DNA of 45,126 nucleotides from Flavobacteriaceae bacterium (GTDB lineage: Bacteria > Bacteroidota > Bacteroidia > Flavobacteriales > Flavobacteriaceae), in the NCBI GenBank assembly GCA_020435965.1, contig JAGQYS010000008.1, forward strand, positions 1 through 45,126, in the 5' to 3' direction. The notes below the pieces were generated by a model. The model did no database searches, was not told where the DNA came from, and saw only the letters and a program-made list of their open reading frames with translations. The translations under genes and the position numbers were made by a program. Below, one piece after another: positions 19,625 to 27,543 of this stretch. Position 1 is the stretch's first letter. Each line of letters opens with the position of its first letter.

Positions 19625-19666
19625 CTCAAAGTCTTCTTGGTTGGTTAGGGACTTTGAGTTTTTTTT
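19625..19666 (+). terminator. Terminator-like hairpin without a gene in front of it on its strand
   Basis: CTCAAAGTC (19625-19633) pairs perfectly with GACTTTGAG (19650-19658), and eight T residues follow on the plus strand. Both neighbouring genes are on the minus strand, where the hairpin has no T tract behind it. It may stop recG read-through poorly, or end a small plus-strand transcript in the 19420-19624 gap. The T tract runs into the recG stop codon. Confidence 0.55.
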
Positions 19667-22202
19667 AGCTAATATAATTCCAGATGTTCTTGTATTTACT
19701 TAGTTGTTTATATGTATTCAGAATCGTTTTGTTTTCAAGAAGAGATAGCGAAGGGTCATTGTTTAAAACACGCTTGGCGTAATAACGTGCTTGCTGTAAG
19801 ATATCTTTATCTTTAATGATATCTGCAATTTTTAAGTTCAACACACCACTTTGCTGTGTTCCCATAATATCGCCTGGACCTCGCAATCTTAAATCTACTT
19901 CTGCAATATCAAAGCCATCATTGGTTTTTACCATAGTCTCTAAACGTATTTTACTGTCATTGCTTAATTTATGGCCAGTCATGAGTATACAGTAACTTTG
20001 TTCAGCACCTCGACCAACACGACCTCTTAATTGATGTAATTGCGATAAACCAAATCGTTCAGCACTTTCAATAACCATTACAGATGCATTGGGTACATTT
20101 ACACCAACTTCGATTACAGTTGTAGCTACCATAATTTGAGTTTCGCCTTTAACAAAGCGTTGCATTTCGTAATCTTTGTCTGCAGCTTTCATTTTGCCAT
20201 GTACAATAGAAATTTGATAGTCTGGTTTTGGGAAATCACGTTCTAAACTTGCATATCCATCCATTAAATCTTTATAATCCATCGTTTCACTTTCTTGTAT
20301 TAATGGATAAACGATATAAATTTGTCTCCCTTTTTTAATTTCGTCTTTTAAAAATCGCCAAACTTTTAGTCTGTTATTATCGTATCGATGTACTGTTTTT
20401 ACATCTTTTCTTCCAGGTGGTAATTCATCAATTATTGAGATGTCTAAATCACCATAAACAGACATCGCTAAAGTTCTTGGAATCGGTGTTGCAGTCATAA
20501 TAAGAATGTGAGGAGGAATAGAAGCCCCACCAACCTCCCCAGAAGGGAGGCTTTTTAGCCTGTTCTCAATATATTCTAAAACGTTATCAATATCTCCAAT
20601 AATTTGCTCATTGGTAAATCTAATCACAATAAATCCAATCTCGTTTAGAATTTGTGTTCGTAAATCATCAGCTTCTTTTTGCTCAATAGTTGTATGATAA
20701 CCTCCATCTACTTCTATAATGAGGTTTTTTTCTAGGCAAACAAAATCAACTATAAATTCATCTATGATGTGTTGCCTTCTAAATTTGACATCTAATTTTT
20801 TACCTCTTAAAGATTCCCATAATAAACGTTCTGCTTCAGTACTGTTTTTTTTATTTTCTTGTTGTAATTCCTTCATCAATTTATATGCTGATGGACGCGC
20901 AGTCACATACTTTTGACGAATAGATTTTGCATCCTCCCTTTGGGAGGAAAGAGGAGGGCCTTTCTTCCACAATTTACTTCTTTGTTCTACGCCAAATCTG
21001 TGTTGTTCATCAATAATTGCGAGACCTAAATTTTTAAATTTTACCTTATCTTCAAGCAAAGCGTGTGTGCCAATTAAGATCTGTAATTCGCCATTTTCGA
21101 GCGATTCATGAATTTTTTTTCTTTCTGAAGTAATAGTTGAACCAGTTAATAGTTTAATACTGATATTCAATTTATTACAATACTCATACAATCCGTTATA
21201 GTGTTGGACTGACAAAATTTCAGTCGGAGCCATTAAACAGGCTTGAAAACCGTTGTCAAGTGCTATAAACATTGACATTAGCGCAACTATGGTCTTTCCG
21301 GAACCTACATCTCCTTGCAAAAGCCTGTTCATTTGTGCATTGCTGCCTAAATCGTGTCTAATTTCTTTAATAACTCGTTTCTGAGCGTTGGTCAATTCGA
21401 AGGGTAAATGCTCTTCAAAAAAGGTGTTAAAATATGTGCCTACTTTTTCAAAAGGAAAGCCTTTTATTTTTGATTTATGAATCAGATTTTTTAAAATTAA
21501 TTGCAGTTGTATATAAAATAATTCTTCAAACTTTAAACGAAATTGAGCACGTGCCAAAAATGATTGCGACTTTGGAAAATGGATGTTAAAAAGCGCTTCA
21601 GATTTTGATATTAATTTTTGTTCTTTAAGAAGGTTTTCTGATAATGTTTCTGCAAATGTGCCTTTAGTTTCTATAAACAGTTGTTGTATGATTTTTATAA
21701 CCACACGATTTGTGATGCCTTTATTAGACAACTTTTCAGTTGATGGATACACAGCTTGCATGGCAGAGCTTAGGCTTTTTTCATGATCTTTAAGTAATTC
21801 CATTTCTGGATGAGGCATGCTGAAAGTGCCATTAAACCAATTGATTTTTCCGAAAATCACATAAGGTTCGTTGGGTTTGATGCTTTCCCTAATCCATTTG
21901 TGTCCTCTAAACCATACCAATTCCATACTTCCAGTGTCATCTTGAAAAGTTGCTACCAAGCGTTTACCTCGTTTTTGAGCCACTTCCTTCAAGTTGGTGA
22001 TTTGTCCAATAATTTGAACTTCAGCTGAGTTTCGCTGTAATTGGTTTATTTTGTAATACTGAGTTCTGTCAATATAACGATTTGGGAAGAGATTAATTAA
22101 ATCCTGATACGTGTGAATACCAAGCTCCTTGCGCAACAAATCTGCACGATTTGGACCAACGCCTTTTAAATAATCTATTGGTGTTTGGAGGTTTGTATTC
22201 AT
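19665..22202 (-). CDS. recG: ATP-dependent DNA helicase RecG with an in-frame DUF559 insertion
   Basis: RecG remodels stalled forks and Holliday junctions. The protein is 845 residues against about 700 for the family. The wedge/OB domain (with a helix-hairpin-like GVGPNRADLLRKELG at the start), Walker A GDVGSGKT, motif II DEQH (398-401), motif III TAT (570-572) and the later motifs (VATTVIEVGVNVPNAS, QLRGRVGRG) are all present and in order. The extra residues 416-561 are a DUF559 endonuclease domain placed between motifs II and III, directly after FGVEQRSKLWKKG and before IPPHILIMTATPIPRT. No stop codon or frameshift breaks the frame. Removing the insert gives 699 residues, a normal RecG. Whether the helicase tolerates the insert or the domain is removed after translation is unknown. 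Confidence 0.96.
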   Translation of the reverse strand: MNTNLQTPIDYLKGVGPNRADLLRKELGIHTYQDLINLFPNRYIDRTQYYKINQLQRNSAEVQIIGQITNLKEVAQKRGKRLVATFQDDTGSMELVWFRGHKWIRESIKPNEPYVIFGKINWFNGTFSMPHPEMELLKDHEKSLSSAMQAVYPSTEKLSNKGITNRVVIKIIQQLFIETKGTFAETLSENLLKEQKLISKSEALFNIHFPKSQSFLARAQFRLKFEELFYIQLQLILKNLIHKSKIKGFPFEKVGTYFNTFFEEHLPFELTNAQKRVIKEIRHDLGSNAQMNRLLQGDVGSGKTIVALMSMFIALDNGFQACLMAPTEILSVQHYNGLYEYCNKLNISIKLLTGSTITSERKKIHESLENGELQILIGTHALLEDKVKFKNLGLAIIDEQHRFGVEQRSKLWKKGPPLSSQREDAKSIRQKYVTARPSAYKLMKELQQENKKNSTEAERLLWESLRGKKLDVKFRRQHIIDEFIVDFVCLEKNLIIEVDGGYHTTIEQKEADDLRTQILNEIGFIVIRFTNEQIIGDIDNVLEYIENRLKSLPSGEVGGASIPPHILIMTATPIPRTLAMSVYGDLDISIIDELPPGRKDVKTVHRYDNNRLKVWRFLKDEIKKGRQIYIVYPLIQESETMDYKDLMDGYASLERDFPKPDYQISIVHGKMKAADKDYEMQRFVKGETQIMVATTVIEVGVNVPNASVMVIESAERFGLSQLHQLRGRVGRGAEQSYCILMTGHKLSNDSKIRLETMVKTNDGFDIAEVDLRLRGPGDIMGTQQSGVLNLKIADIIKDKDILQQARYYAKRVLNNDPSLSLLENKTILNTYKQLSKYKNIWNYIS
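20520..20957 (-). mobile_element. In-frame DUF559 nuclease element inside recG, bounded by inverted palindromic repeats
   Basis: This 438-base insert encodes recG residues 416-561. Its core (about 453-549) is a DUF559 domain of the Vsr-like PD-(D/E)XK endonuclease group: NSTEAERLLWESLRGKKL, the RRQHIIDEFIVDF strand with Asp486, IIEVDGGYH with Glu497 and Asp499, and the closing GFIVIRFTNEQI. All expected catalytic acids are present, so the nuclease could be active. Both ends carry G/C-rich palindromes in opposite orientation (20521-20550 and 20931-20960) whose translation reads through in frame. The layout resembles an intein or a mobile domain rather than an ordinary fusion, but no splicing motifs (Cys/Ser at the first position, His-Asn at the last) can be seen, so it is probably retained in the protein. 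Confidence 0.75.
20521..20550. repeat. REP-like palindromic repeat, 3' end of the recG insert
   Basis: The hairpin CCTCCC, loop CAGAA, GGGAGG (20534-20550) is preceded on the outer side by a second C-rich block (GCCCCACCAA). In inverted orientation it matches the repeat at 20931-20960 in about 18 of 30 positions, including the block AAGGGAGG. It encodes the LPSGEVGG stretch of the protein. Confidence 0.7.
20931..20960. repeat. REP-like palindromic repeat, 5' end of the recG insert
   Basis: TCCTCCC, loop TTT, GGGAGGA (20932-20948) is a perfect 7-bp hairpin, with an outer G-rich block (GAGGAGGGCC) up to 20960. It encodes the PPLSSQRED stretch of the protein. G/C-rich palindromes of this kind stand out in this A/T-rich genome, and I recall similar repeats from other flavobacterial genomes. 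Confidence 0.7.
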
Positions 22203-22257
22203 TCAACTAAAATAATTCTTTTGTTAGTATTGACAAGGCTAATTGATAATTTGGTTT

Positions 22258-22265
22258 TAACTTTG
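22258..22265 (+). promoter_or_regulatory. Candidate -7 element of the patatin gene pair
   Basis: TAACTTTG is a full match to the TAnnTTTG consensus, 17 bases before the ATG at 22283. The nearest TTG (22230-22232, in TTGACA) gives a 25-nt spacer, which is too long for a typical site. The 80-base gap also holds the recG start region, in the opposite direction. Confidence 0.35.
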
Positions 22266-22282
22266 TGAGATAAGTAATTAAA

Positions 22283-23191
22283 ATGAAAGCACTAGTCATA
22301 TCTGGAGGAGGAAGTAAAGGCGCTTTTGCTGGTGGTGTGGCGCAATATCTCATTGAGCAAAAAAAGCACAGTTACGACCTTTTTATTGGCACGTCTACGG
22401 GAAGTTTATTGGTTTCCCATTTAGCTTCAGGCAAAGTTGATGAAATTAAAGAAATCTACACAAACGTTACGCAAAGGGATATTTTTAGCCATTGTCCGTT
22501 TAAAATAAAAACGAAACATGGTGTTGAGAATATTGGAATACACCATTATAACATCATCAAAAACTTTATCAAAGGCAGTAAGACCTTTGGTGAAAGCTAT
22601 AATTTAAAAGCGCTTATAGAGAGTTCAACATCCGAAGAGAACTTTAATCAATTAAAACAGAGCAAAGTTGATGTTGTTGTAACAGTCTCTAACCTTTCCC
22701 TTAATCAGGTTGAATATAAATCGATAAAAGATTTTAGTTACTTGGAGTTTTGTGAGTGGATCTGGATTTCCTGCAACTATACACCATTTATGACGCTTGT
22801 TAAAAAAAATGGCTGTGAGTATGCTGATGGTGGATTAGGTTCCATGGTACCCATTGAAGAAGCCATAAAACGAGGTGCAACAGAAGTTGATGCTATTATT
22901 TTACAGACCGAAGTGTCTCAATTTAATAGAATGCCATCGCTTAACCCTTTTTCATTATTGACCAATATGTTTAATTTTATGTTAGATAGGATTGAAAGTC
23001 AAAATATTAGGATTGGAAAATTTGTAGCAACAAACAATAATGCCATTATCAATTTTTATTACACACCAACAGTGCTAACGACAAATTCATTAATTTTCAA
23101 TAAAGAAAAAATGACACAATGGTGGCAGAGTGGTTTTGAGTTTGCAAAACAAATCAATGAAAAATCCAGCCAGTTAGAAATTACGGAATGA
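22283..23191 (+). CDS. Patatin-like phospholipase, first copy of a tandem pair
   Basis: A 302-residue patatin-like protein, a Ser-Asp dyad acyl hydrolase of the cytosolic PNPLA/phospholipase A type. The oxyanion-hole motif is GGGSKGAFAGG (8-18), the nucleophile is Ser38 in GTSTGS (GxSxG), and the Asp partner is Asp182 in YADGGLG (DGG motif). There is no signal peptide, so the protein is expected to be intracellular. Its stop overlaps the start of the second copy by four bases (ATGA), so the two are translated together. The substrate is unknown; patatins of bacteria cleave phospholipids or other acyl esters and some serve as effectors, but nothing here indicates a secretion or defence system. 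Confidence 0.9.
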   Translation: MKALVISGGGSKGAFAGGVAQYLIEQKKHSYDLFIGTSTGSLLVSHLASGKVDEIKEIYTNVTQRDIFSHCPFKIKTKHGVENIGIHHYNIIKNFIKGSKTFGESYNLKALIESSTSEENFNQLKQSKVDVVVTVSNLSLNQVEYKSIKDFSYLEFCEWIWISCNYTPFMTLVKKNGCEYADGGLGSMVPIEEAIKRGATEVDAIILQTEVSQFNRMPSLNPFSLLTNMFNFMLDRIESQNIRIGKFVATNNNAIINFYYTPTVLTTNSLIFNKEKMTQWWQSGFEFAKQINEKSSQLEITE

Positions 23192-24096
23192 GAGCATTAG
23201 TAATATCAGGAGGAGGAAGTAAAGGCGCATTTGCAGGTGGTGTGGCGCAATATCTAATGAAAGACCTTGGTAAGGAATACGATATGTTTTTGGGGACTTC
23301 CACAGGAAGTTTACTTATTCCGCATTTGTCCCTAAACAAAATAGACAAGATTTACGATATTTTTACCAACGTAACCCAAGATGATATTTTTAGCGTAAGC
23401 CCTTTTGTGCAACGAAAAAAAGGCGATAGAGAGTTTGTGTCCATAGATTTTTTAAATTCCTTATGGCAGTTTATTAGAATGAAACGCACGTTTGGTGAGA
23501 GTAAAGCCTTAAAACGAAACATTAAGAAACAGTTTACAGAAGAGGAATATCATTTAATTCGCGCAACAAAAGAAGATGTTGTGGTAACGGTTTCTAACCT
23601 ATCTAAAAACAGAGTAGAGTACAAGTCTATTAATGAATGCACTTATGAAGAATTTTGCAATTGGATTTGGATTTCCTGTAATTACATACCTTTTATGTCG
23701 TTAGCTACAGTTGATGGTTTTGAATATGCAGATGGTGGTTTAGGTTGTGTAATACCAATACGAGAAGCAATTTTAAGAGGTGCTACTGAAGTAGATGCTG
23801 TGGTTTTGGAGTCACAAAATATGGAAAAACAAAAAGTGCTTGGTAAAAACCCATTTTCTTTAATGTTAAGCTTATTTGGTCATTTGCTTGATCAGGTAGA
23901 GAGAAATGACATCACTATTGGAAAATTGGCAGCTAAAAACAAAGATGTAAAGCTCAATATTTTTTACACACCAACTACACTAACAGAAAACTCGCTTATT
24001 TTTAGTAAACGCTTAATGGAAAACTGGTGGCAGCAAGGCTATGATTATGCTAGGCGGAAACACCAAGATAATTTATTCAACGAATTGAAGGAGTAA
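23188..24096 (+). CDS. Patatin-like phospholipase, second copy of a tandem pair
   Basis: A second 302-residue patatin-like protein with the same layout as the upstream copy: GGGSKGAFAGG at 8-18, nucleophile Ser38 in GTSTGS, and Asp182 in YADGGLG. The two copies are the same length and their motifs are at identical positions; segments such as VVVTVSNLS, CNWIWISCNY and NSLIF are nearly the same, whereas the middle differs more, so the duplication is old or the copies are under different pressure. It starts inside the end of the first copy (ATGA overlap) and ends 4 bases from the convergent gene at 24101. The pair may form a heteromer or cover two substrates; this is inference. Confidence 0.9.
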   Translation: MRALVISGGGSKGAFAGGVAQYLMKDLGKEYDMFLGTSTGSLLIPHLSLNKIDKIYDIFTNVTQDDIFSVSPFVQRKKGDREFVSIDFLNSLWQFIRMKRTFGESKALKRNIKKQFTEEEYHLIRATKEDVVVTVSNLSKNRVEYKSINECTYEEFCNWIWISCNYIPFMSLATVDGFEYADGGLGCVIPIREAILRGATEVDAVVLESQNMEKQKVLGKNPFSLMLSLFGHLLDQVERNDITIGKLAAKNKDVKLNIFYTPTTLTENSLIFSKRLMENWWQQGYDYARRKHQDNLFNELKE

Positions 24097-24100
24097 TAAC

Positions 24101-24622
24101 TTACCAGAGCTCACTAACCTCGTTTTTTACATAAGATAAGGCAGCATCACTTGGAGCGCGTTTTTCCATCATTTCGGTTAAAATAACTTCACGAAGCTTG
24201 TTGGCTGAGTTTGTTTTTTCAAGTAACGAAGCTTTTCTAATAAGTTGAATGGTGGCATTTTTTGCAGCACAAATAATGTTCCAGCACTCATCGCTTAAAT
24301 AGATTTGTTGCGATAAATTATGCTCAAACTCTTGTTCAATACTTGCTATAAGTAAAGACTCATAACTATCTTTATCAGAAGATGTTGGAGATACTCTAAT
24401 TAATAGTTTATTAGGCGAAATACGTTCTAAAAAAAGAGCCATGCGCTCGTAGGCTTGCAAGCGAATAGGTAATGCATTTACTTGTAAATCTTTATGTAAT
24501 AAAAAACGTCTGCGACCATCTTCATTTTTGGTGTGTTCTTTAAAAAAGTAATAGGCAATCATTCCTGTAATTAGGGCAGGAACTGCATATAAAAAAACTT
24601 CAAATATTTTTTCAATTTCCAT
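24101..24622 (-). CDS. Uncharacterised small membrane-anchored protein
   Basis: A 173-residue protein that I cannot assign to a known function. It begins with one membrane segment (VFLYAVPALITGMIAYYFF, about residues 9-27) followed by a helical, charged domain with segments RLQAYERMALFLERISPNKLLIRV and CWNIICAAKNATIQLIRKAS. I recall similar short proteins in other Flavobacteriia, possibly filed as DUF7935, but I am not sure of that number. It lies 80 bases downstream of the glutamate-synthase-like gene on the same strand and convergent with the patatin pair. The Met start at 24622 directly precedes the membrane segment, which supports it. Confidence 0.65.
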   Translation of the reverse strand: MEIEKIFEVFLYAVPALITGMIAYYFFKEHTKNEDGRRRFLLHKDLQVNALPIRLQAYERMALFLERISPNKLLIRVSPTSSDKDSYESLLIASIEQEFEHNLSQQIYLSDECWNIICAAKNATIQLIRKASLLEKTNSANKLREVILTEMMEKRAPSDAALSYVKNEVSELW

Positions 24623-24702
24623 AGGTCTTTGTTTAATTGTTGGGGCGTCAATTGGTGTTAAAAGTAATATATTTTTTTAAATTGAATTCAGAATTCTTTC
24701 AA

Positions 24703-26247
24703 CTAACACTTTCCGCCCAAATACATGCAATCTTTTAAATCTTTCATACCACTAAATGGAACTGTTACTTTTTCATAGTTAAATGTTTTGTCCAATTCTG
24801 TAGTAAGATTGCGGTCATCAATATTTACATCAATATCTTTCATTGTAAATTGACAAGGATGTTCATAACCAGCAGCGTGCGTAATTTCAATGAATTCTTT
24901 TCTGAAAGTCTTAAAATATTGGGCAAGCCTTGCAGATTTTAAAGTTGGATCAATCCCATTTTGTAGCCATTTACTTTGTGTGGCAATACCACTTGGACAA
25001 CGATTGGTATGGCAAACCTGGGCTTGTATACAACCAATACTCATCATGGCTTCACGAGCAACATTAATACAATCAACTCCCATAGCAAAAGCTAACGCGC
25101 CTTTAGCTGGAAACCCTAATTTTCCACTTCCAATAAATACAATTCTATTGTTTAAGTTGTGTTTTTTGAAAAGTTTATAAATATCACTGAACCCATGAAC
25201 CCAAGGTAATGATACATGGTCAGCAAAACTTGGAGGTGCAGCTCCAGTACCACCTTCGCCACCATCAATAGTAATAAAATCTGGGCCTTTACCAGTCTCA
25301 ACCATTAAATCTGCTAATTCCTCCCATTGTTCTAATTTTCCAATAGCAGCTTTAATACCAACAGGAAGTCCAGTGGCATCAGCTATTTTTTCAATAAAAG
25401 CCATCATTTCTGGAACATTTGAGAAGGCAGAATGACTTGGAGGTGATATAACATCTTTTCCAAGTGGCACATGCCTTATTTGAGATATTTCTTGTGTTAT
25501 TTTTGCTGCAGGAAGTACACCTCCTTTTCCTGGTTTAGCACCTTGTGACAATTTAATTTCAATAGCTTTTACAAAAGGGTTATTATTGACTAATTCAACT
25601 AACTTTTCTAAAGAAAATGTTCCATCTTCGTTTCTTACTCCAAAATAACCTGTTCCAAAATGAAAAATAACATCGCCACCATGACTATGGTAAGGCGAAA
25701 GCCCTCCTTCGCCTGTATTGTGATAAGCCCCAGCCATTTGCACACCTTTGTTTAAAGATTCAACTGCTTTTGCTGAAAGTGACCCAAAACTCATTGCAGA
25801 TACATTGATAATGGATGCTGGACGATAAGGTTTTTTTCTTTTGTTATACAGACCAATAACCTTTGCACATGGTAAAAACGTATTATCGATTTGGTTTGGA
25901 TGATTTTCAGGTAAATTATAAGGCATCATGGCATTGTTTATAAAAAAATGTGTGTGCGCATAAATATCTCTATCTGTACCAAACCCTTCGTAATTGTTTT
26001 CCTTTTTTGCTGAGGCGTAAATCCAACCACGTTCAATACGATTAAAGGGAAGCTCTTCTCTGTTATTGGCTACAAAATACTGTCGAATTTCCGGACCGAT
26101 TTTTTCAAACAAATAACGTAAGTGACCAATAATAGGATAGTTATGGCTAATGGTGTGTTTTTTTTGAATAAAAATATCTCGTATAGCTACAATTGCTAAT
26201 ACTATGAGTATCCACATCCACCAAGAAATTTGGGACAAAAACTCCAT
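24703..26247 (-). CDS. FMN-binding glutamate synthase family protein, membrane-anchored
   Basis: A 514-residue protein with the FMN-binding synthase domain of glutamate synthase (GltB-like) but without the glutamine amidotransferase domain. Visible hallmarks are SAMSFGSLSAKAV, GEGGLSPYHSHGGDVIFHFGTGYFG, KLSQGAKPGKGGVLP, TIDGGEGGTGAAPP and the 3Fe-4S-type cysteine pattern C-x5-C-x4-C in CIQAQVCHTNRCPSG. One membrane segment lies at about residues 8-26 (SWWMWILIVLAIVAIRDIF). Stand-alone enzymes of this kind are common in bacteria; their substrate is not established, and they may not make glutamate. Stop to next start on the same strand is short (10 bases after the M20 gene), so the three genes probably form one operon. 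Confidence 0.87.
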   Translation of the reverse strand: MEFLSQISWWMWILIVLAIVAIRDIFIQKKHTISHNYPIIGHLRYLFEKIGPEIRQYFVANNREELPFNRIERGWIYASAKKENNYEGFGTDRDIYAHTHFFINNAMMPYNLPENHPNQIDNTFLPCAKVIGLYNKRKKPYRPASIINVSAMSFGSLSAKAVESLNKGVQMAGAYHNTGEGGLSPYHSHGGDVIFHFGTGYFGVRNEDGTFSLEKLVELVNNNPFVKAIEIKLSQGAKPGKGGVLPAAKITQEISQIRHVPLGKDVISPPSHSAFSNVPEMMAFIEKIADATGLPVGIKAAIGKLEQWEELADLMVETGKGPDFITIDGGEGGTGAAPPSFADHVSLPWVHGFSDIYKLFKKHNLNNRIVFIGSGKLGFPAKGALAFAMGVDCINVAREAMMSIGCIQAQVCHTNRCPSGIATQSKWLQNGIDPTLKSARLAQYFKTFRKEFIEITHAAGYEHPCQFTMKDIDVNIDDRNLTTELDKTFNYEKVTVPFSGMKDLKDCMYLGGKC

Positions 26248-26257
26248 GAATTATTAT

Positions 26258-27529
26258 TTAATTATTTAAGTAGTCTAATGACAATTGAATAAACGTTTTA
26301 ACTCCCAATAACATACCACTTTCATCAATATAGAAATCTGGAGTATGATGCGGAAACGCTTGGGTTTCACCAGGAGCCATTCCTCCTAAAAAGAAGAACA
26401 GTCCAGGAACTTCTTCTTGAAAAAACGAAAAATCTTCTGCTCCAGTTATAGCTTTAATAACAGATACTTTTTCGGCTCCAGCAGCTTTTTGTAAAGAAGG
26501 AAGCATTTGTGCTGTTAGTTCAGGGTCATTATAAGTAATTGGATAGCCTTCATCAATATCAATAGTTGCTTCAGCTCTGTAGGCTTTTGCAATAGCAGGG
26601 ACCATTTCTTTCATACGCTTAATTATTGTTGTACGCATGTCTGCATCTAATGTGCGTAAAGTGCCTAACATTTGTGCAGATTCAGGTATAATATTATGTC
26701 TAACACCACTTTCAATTTTCCCAATGGTTAATACAACAGCTTCTGTTGTTAGTGGCATTTCTCTACTTACTAAAGTTTGTAAACCATCAATTATTTTCAC
26801 ACTTGCAATAATAGGATCAATACTGGTCCATGGTGTTGATCCATGGCTTTGTATGCCTTTTACATTTATTTCAAAACTATTTACAGCTGCCATCATACCT
26901 CCAGATTTATAGGCAATTGTATTAACTGGCTGTCCTGAACCAATATGTAAGCCAAAAATAGCATCTACATCAGGGTTTTTTAAGACGCCTTCTTTTACCA
27001 TTAACTTTGCGCCACCTTCTTCACCAGAAGGAGCTCCTTCTTCTGCTGGTTGAAAAATGAACTTAATAGTACCTTTTATTTTGTCTTTGTTTTTCGACAT
27101 GATTTCGGCAACTCCCATAAGTATGGCAATGTGAGTATCATGACCACATGCATGCATTACAGGAACCTCTTCACCATTATATTCGCCTTTTGCAGTCGAT
27201 TTGAATGGTAAGTCTGCTCGTTCTGGGACAGGAAGGCCATCAATATCTGCACGCAATGCCAACACTTTGCCAGGTTTTTTTCCTTTTAAAATGCCTACAA
27301 CTCCAGTGTGAGCAATTCCTGTTTGGACTTCCATACCAAGTGATTTTAAGTGTGCTGCAATTTTTTCGGCAGTTTTAAATTCACGATTGGATAATTCTGG
27401 ATTTTGATGAAAGTCACGACGCCATTCAATAACTTTACTTTCAATATTGGCAATTTCTTTATCTAAGCCATGTTGTGCAAATGCAAAAGCACTTGCAAAC
27501 ATAGTGATGGTGAGTAATAATTTTTTCAT
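26258..27529 (-). CDS. Exported M20 family amidohydrolase/peptidase
   Basis: A 423-residue metallohydrolase of the M20D group (hippurate hydrolase, indole-3-acetyl-amino acid hydrolase, N-acyl-L-amino acid amidohydrolase). The metal ligands are visible: HACGHDTH, the catalytic EEGA(PS)GEEGGAK loop and the later His (FPHHTPDF). A glycine-rich LALRADIDGLPV strand and the dimerisation domain NSFEINVKGIQSHGSTPW complete the picture. The N terminus is a signal peptide (MKKLLLTITMFASAFAFAQ), so it acts in the periplasm and could release amino acids from N-acylated or amide substrates. It is between a DsrE-like gene (14 bases upstream) and the FMN synthase-like gene (10 bases downstream). Confidence 0.92.
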   Translation of the reverse strand: MKKLLLTITMFASAFAFAQHGLDKEIANIESKVIEWRRDFHQNPELSNREFKTAEKIAAHLKSLGMEVQTGIAHTGVVGILKGKKPGKVLALRADIDGLPVPERADLPFKSTAKGEYNGEEVPVMHACGHDTHIAILMGVAEIMSKNKDKIKGTIKFIFQPAEEGAPSGEEGGAKLMVKEGVLKNPDVDAIFGLHIGSGQPVNTIAYKSGGMMAAVNSFEINVKGIQSHGSTPWTSIDPIIASVKIIDGLQTLVSREMPLTTEAVVLTIGKIESGVRHNIIPESAQMLGTLRTLDADMRTTIIKRMKEMVPAIAKAYRAEATIDIDEGYPITYNDPELTAQMLPSLQKAAGAEKVSVIKAITGAEDFSFFQEEVPGLFFFLGGMAPGETQAFPHHTPDFYIDESGMLLGVKTFIQLSLDYLNN

Positions 27530-27543
27530 TATAATATGTTGTG

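Noticed and set aside
20520-20957. The RecG insert as an intein
   Set aside because: The first inserted residues are Pro-Pro and the last ones are Ala-Ser before Ile-Pro-Pro; the Cys/Ser nucleophile and His-Asn ending needed for protein splicing are missing.
22230-22235. TTGACA as a sigma-70 -35 box for the patatin genes
   Set aside because: Spacing to the TAACTTTG element is 25 nt, and Bacteroidota promoters do not use the TTGACA/TATAAT pattern.
22283-24096. The patatin pair as a phage-defence effector system (CBASS-like)
   Set aside because: There is no cyclase, no sensor and no ancillary gene nearby; neighbours are recG and a small membrane protein.
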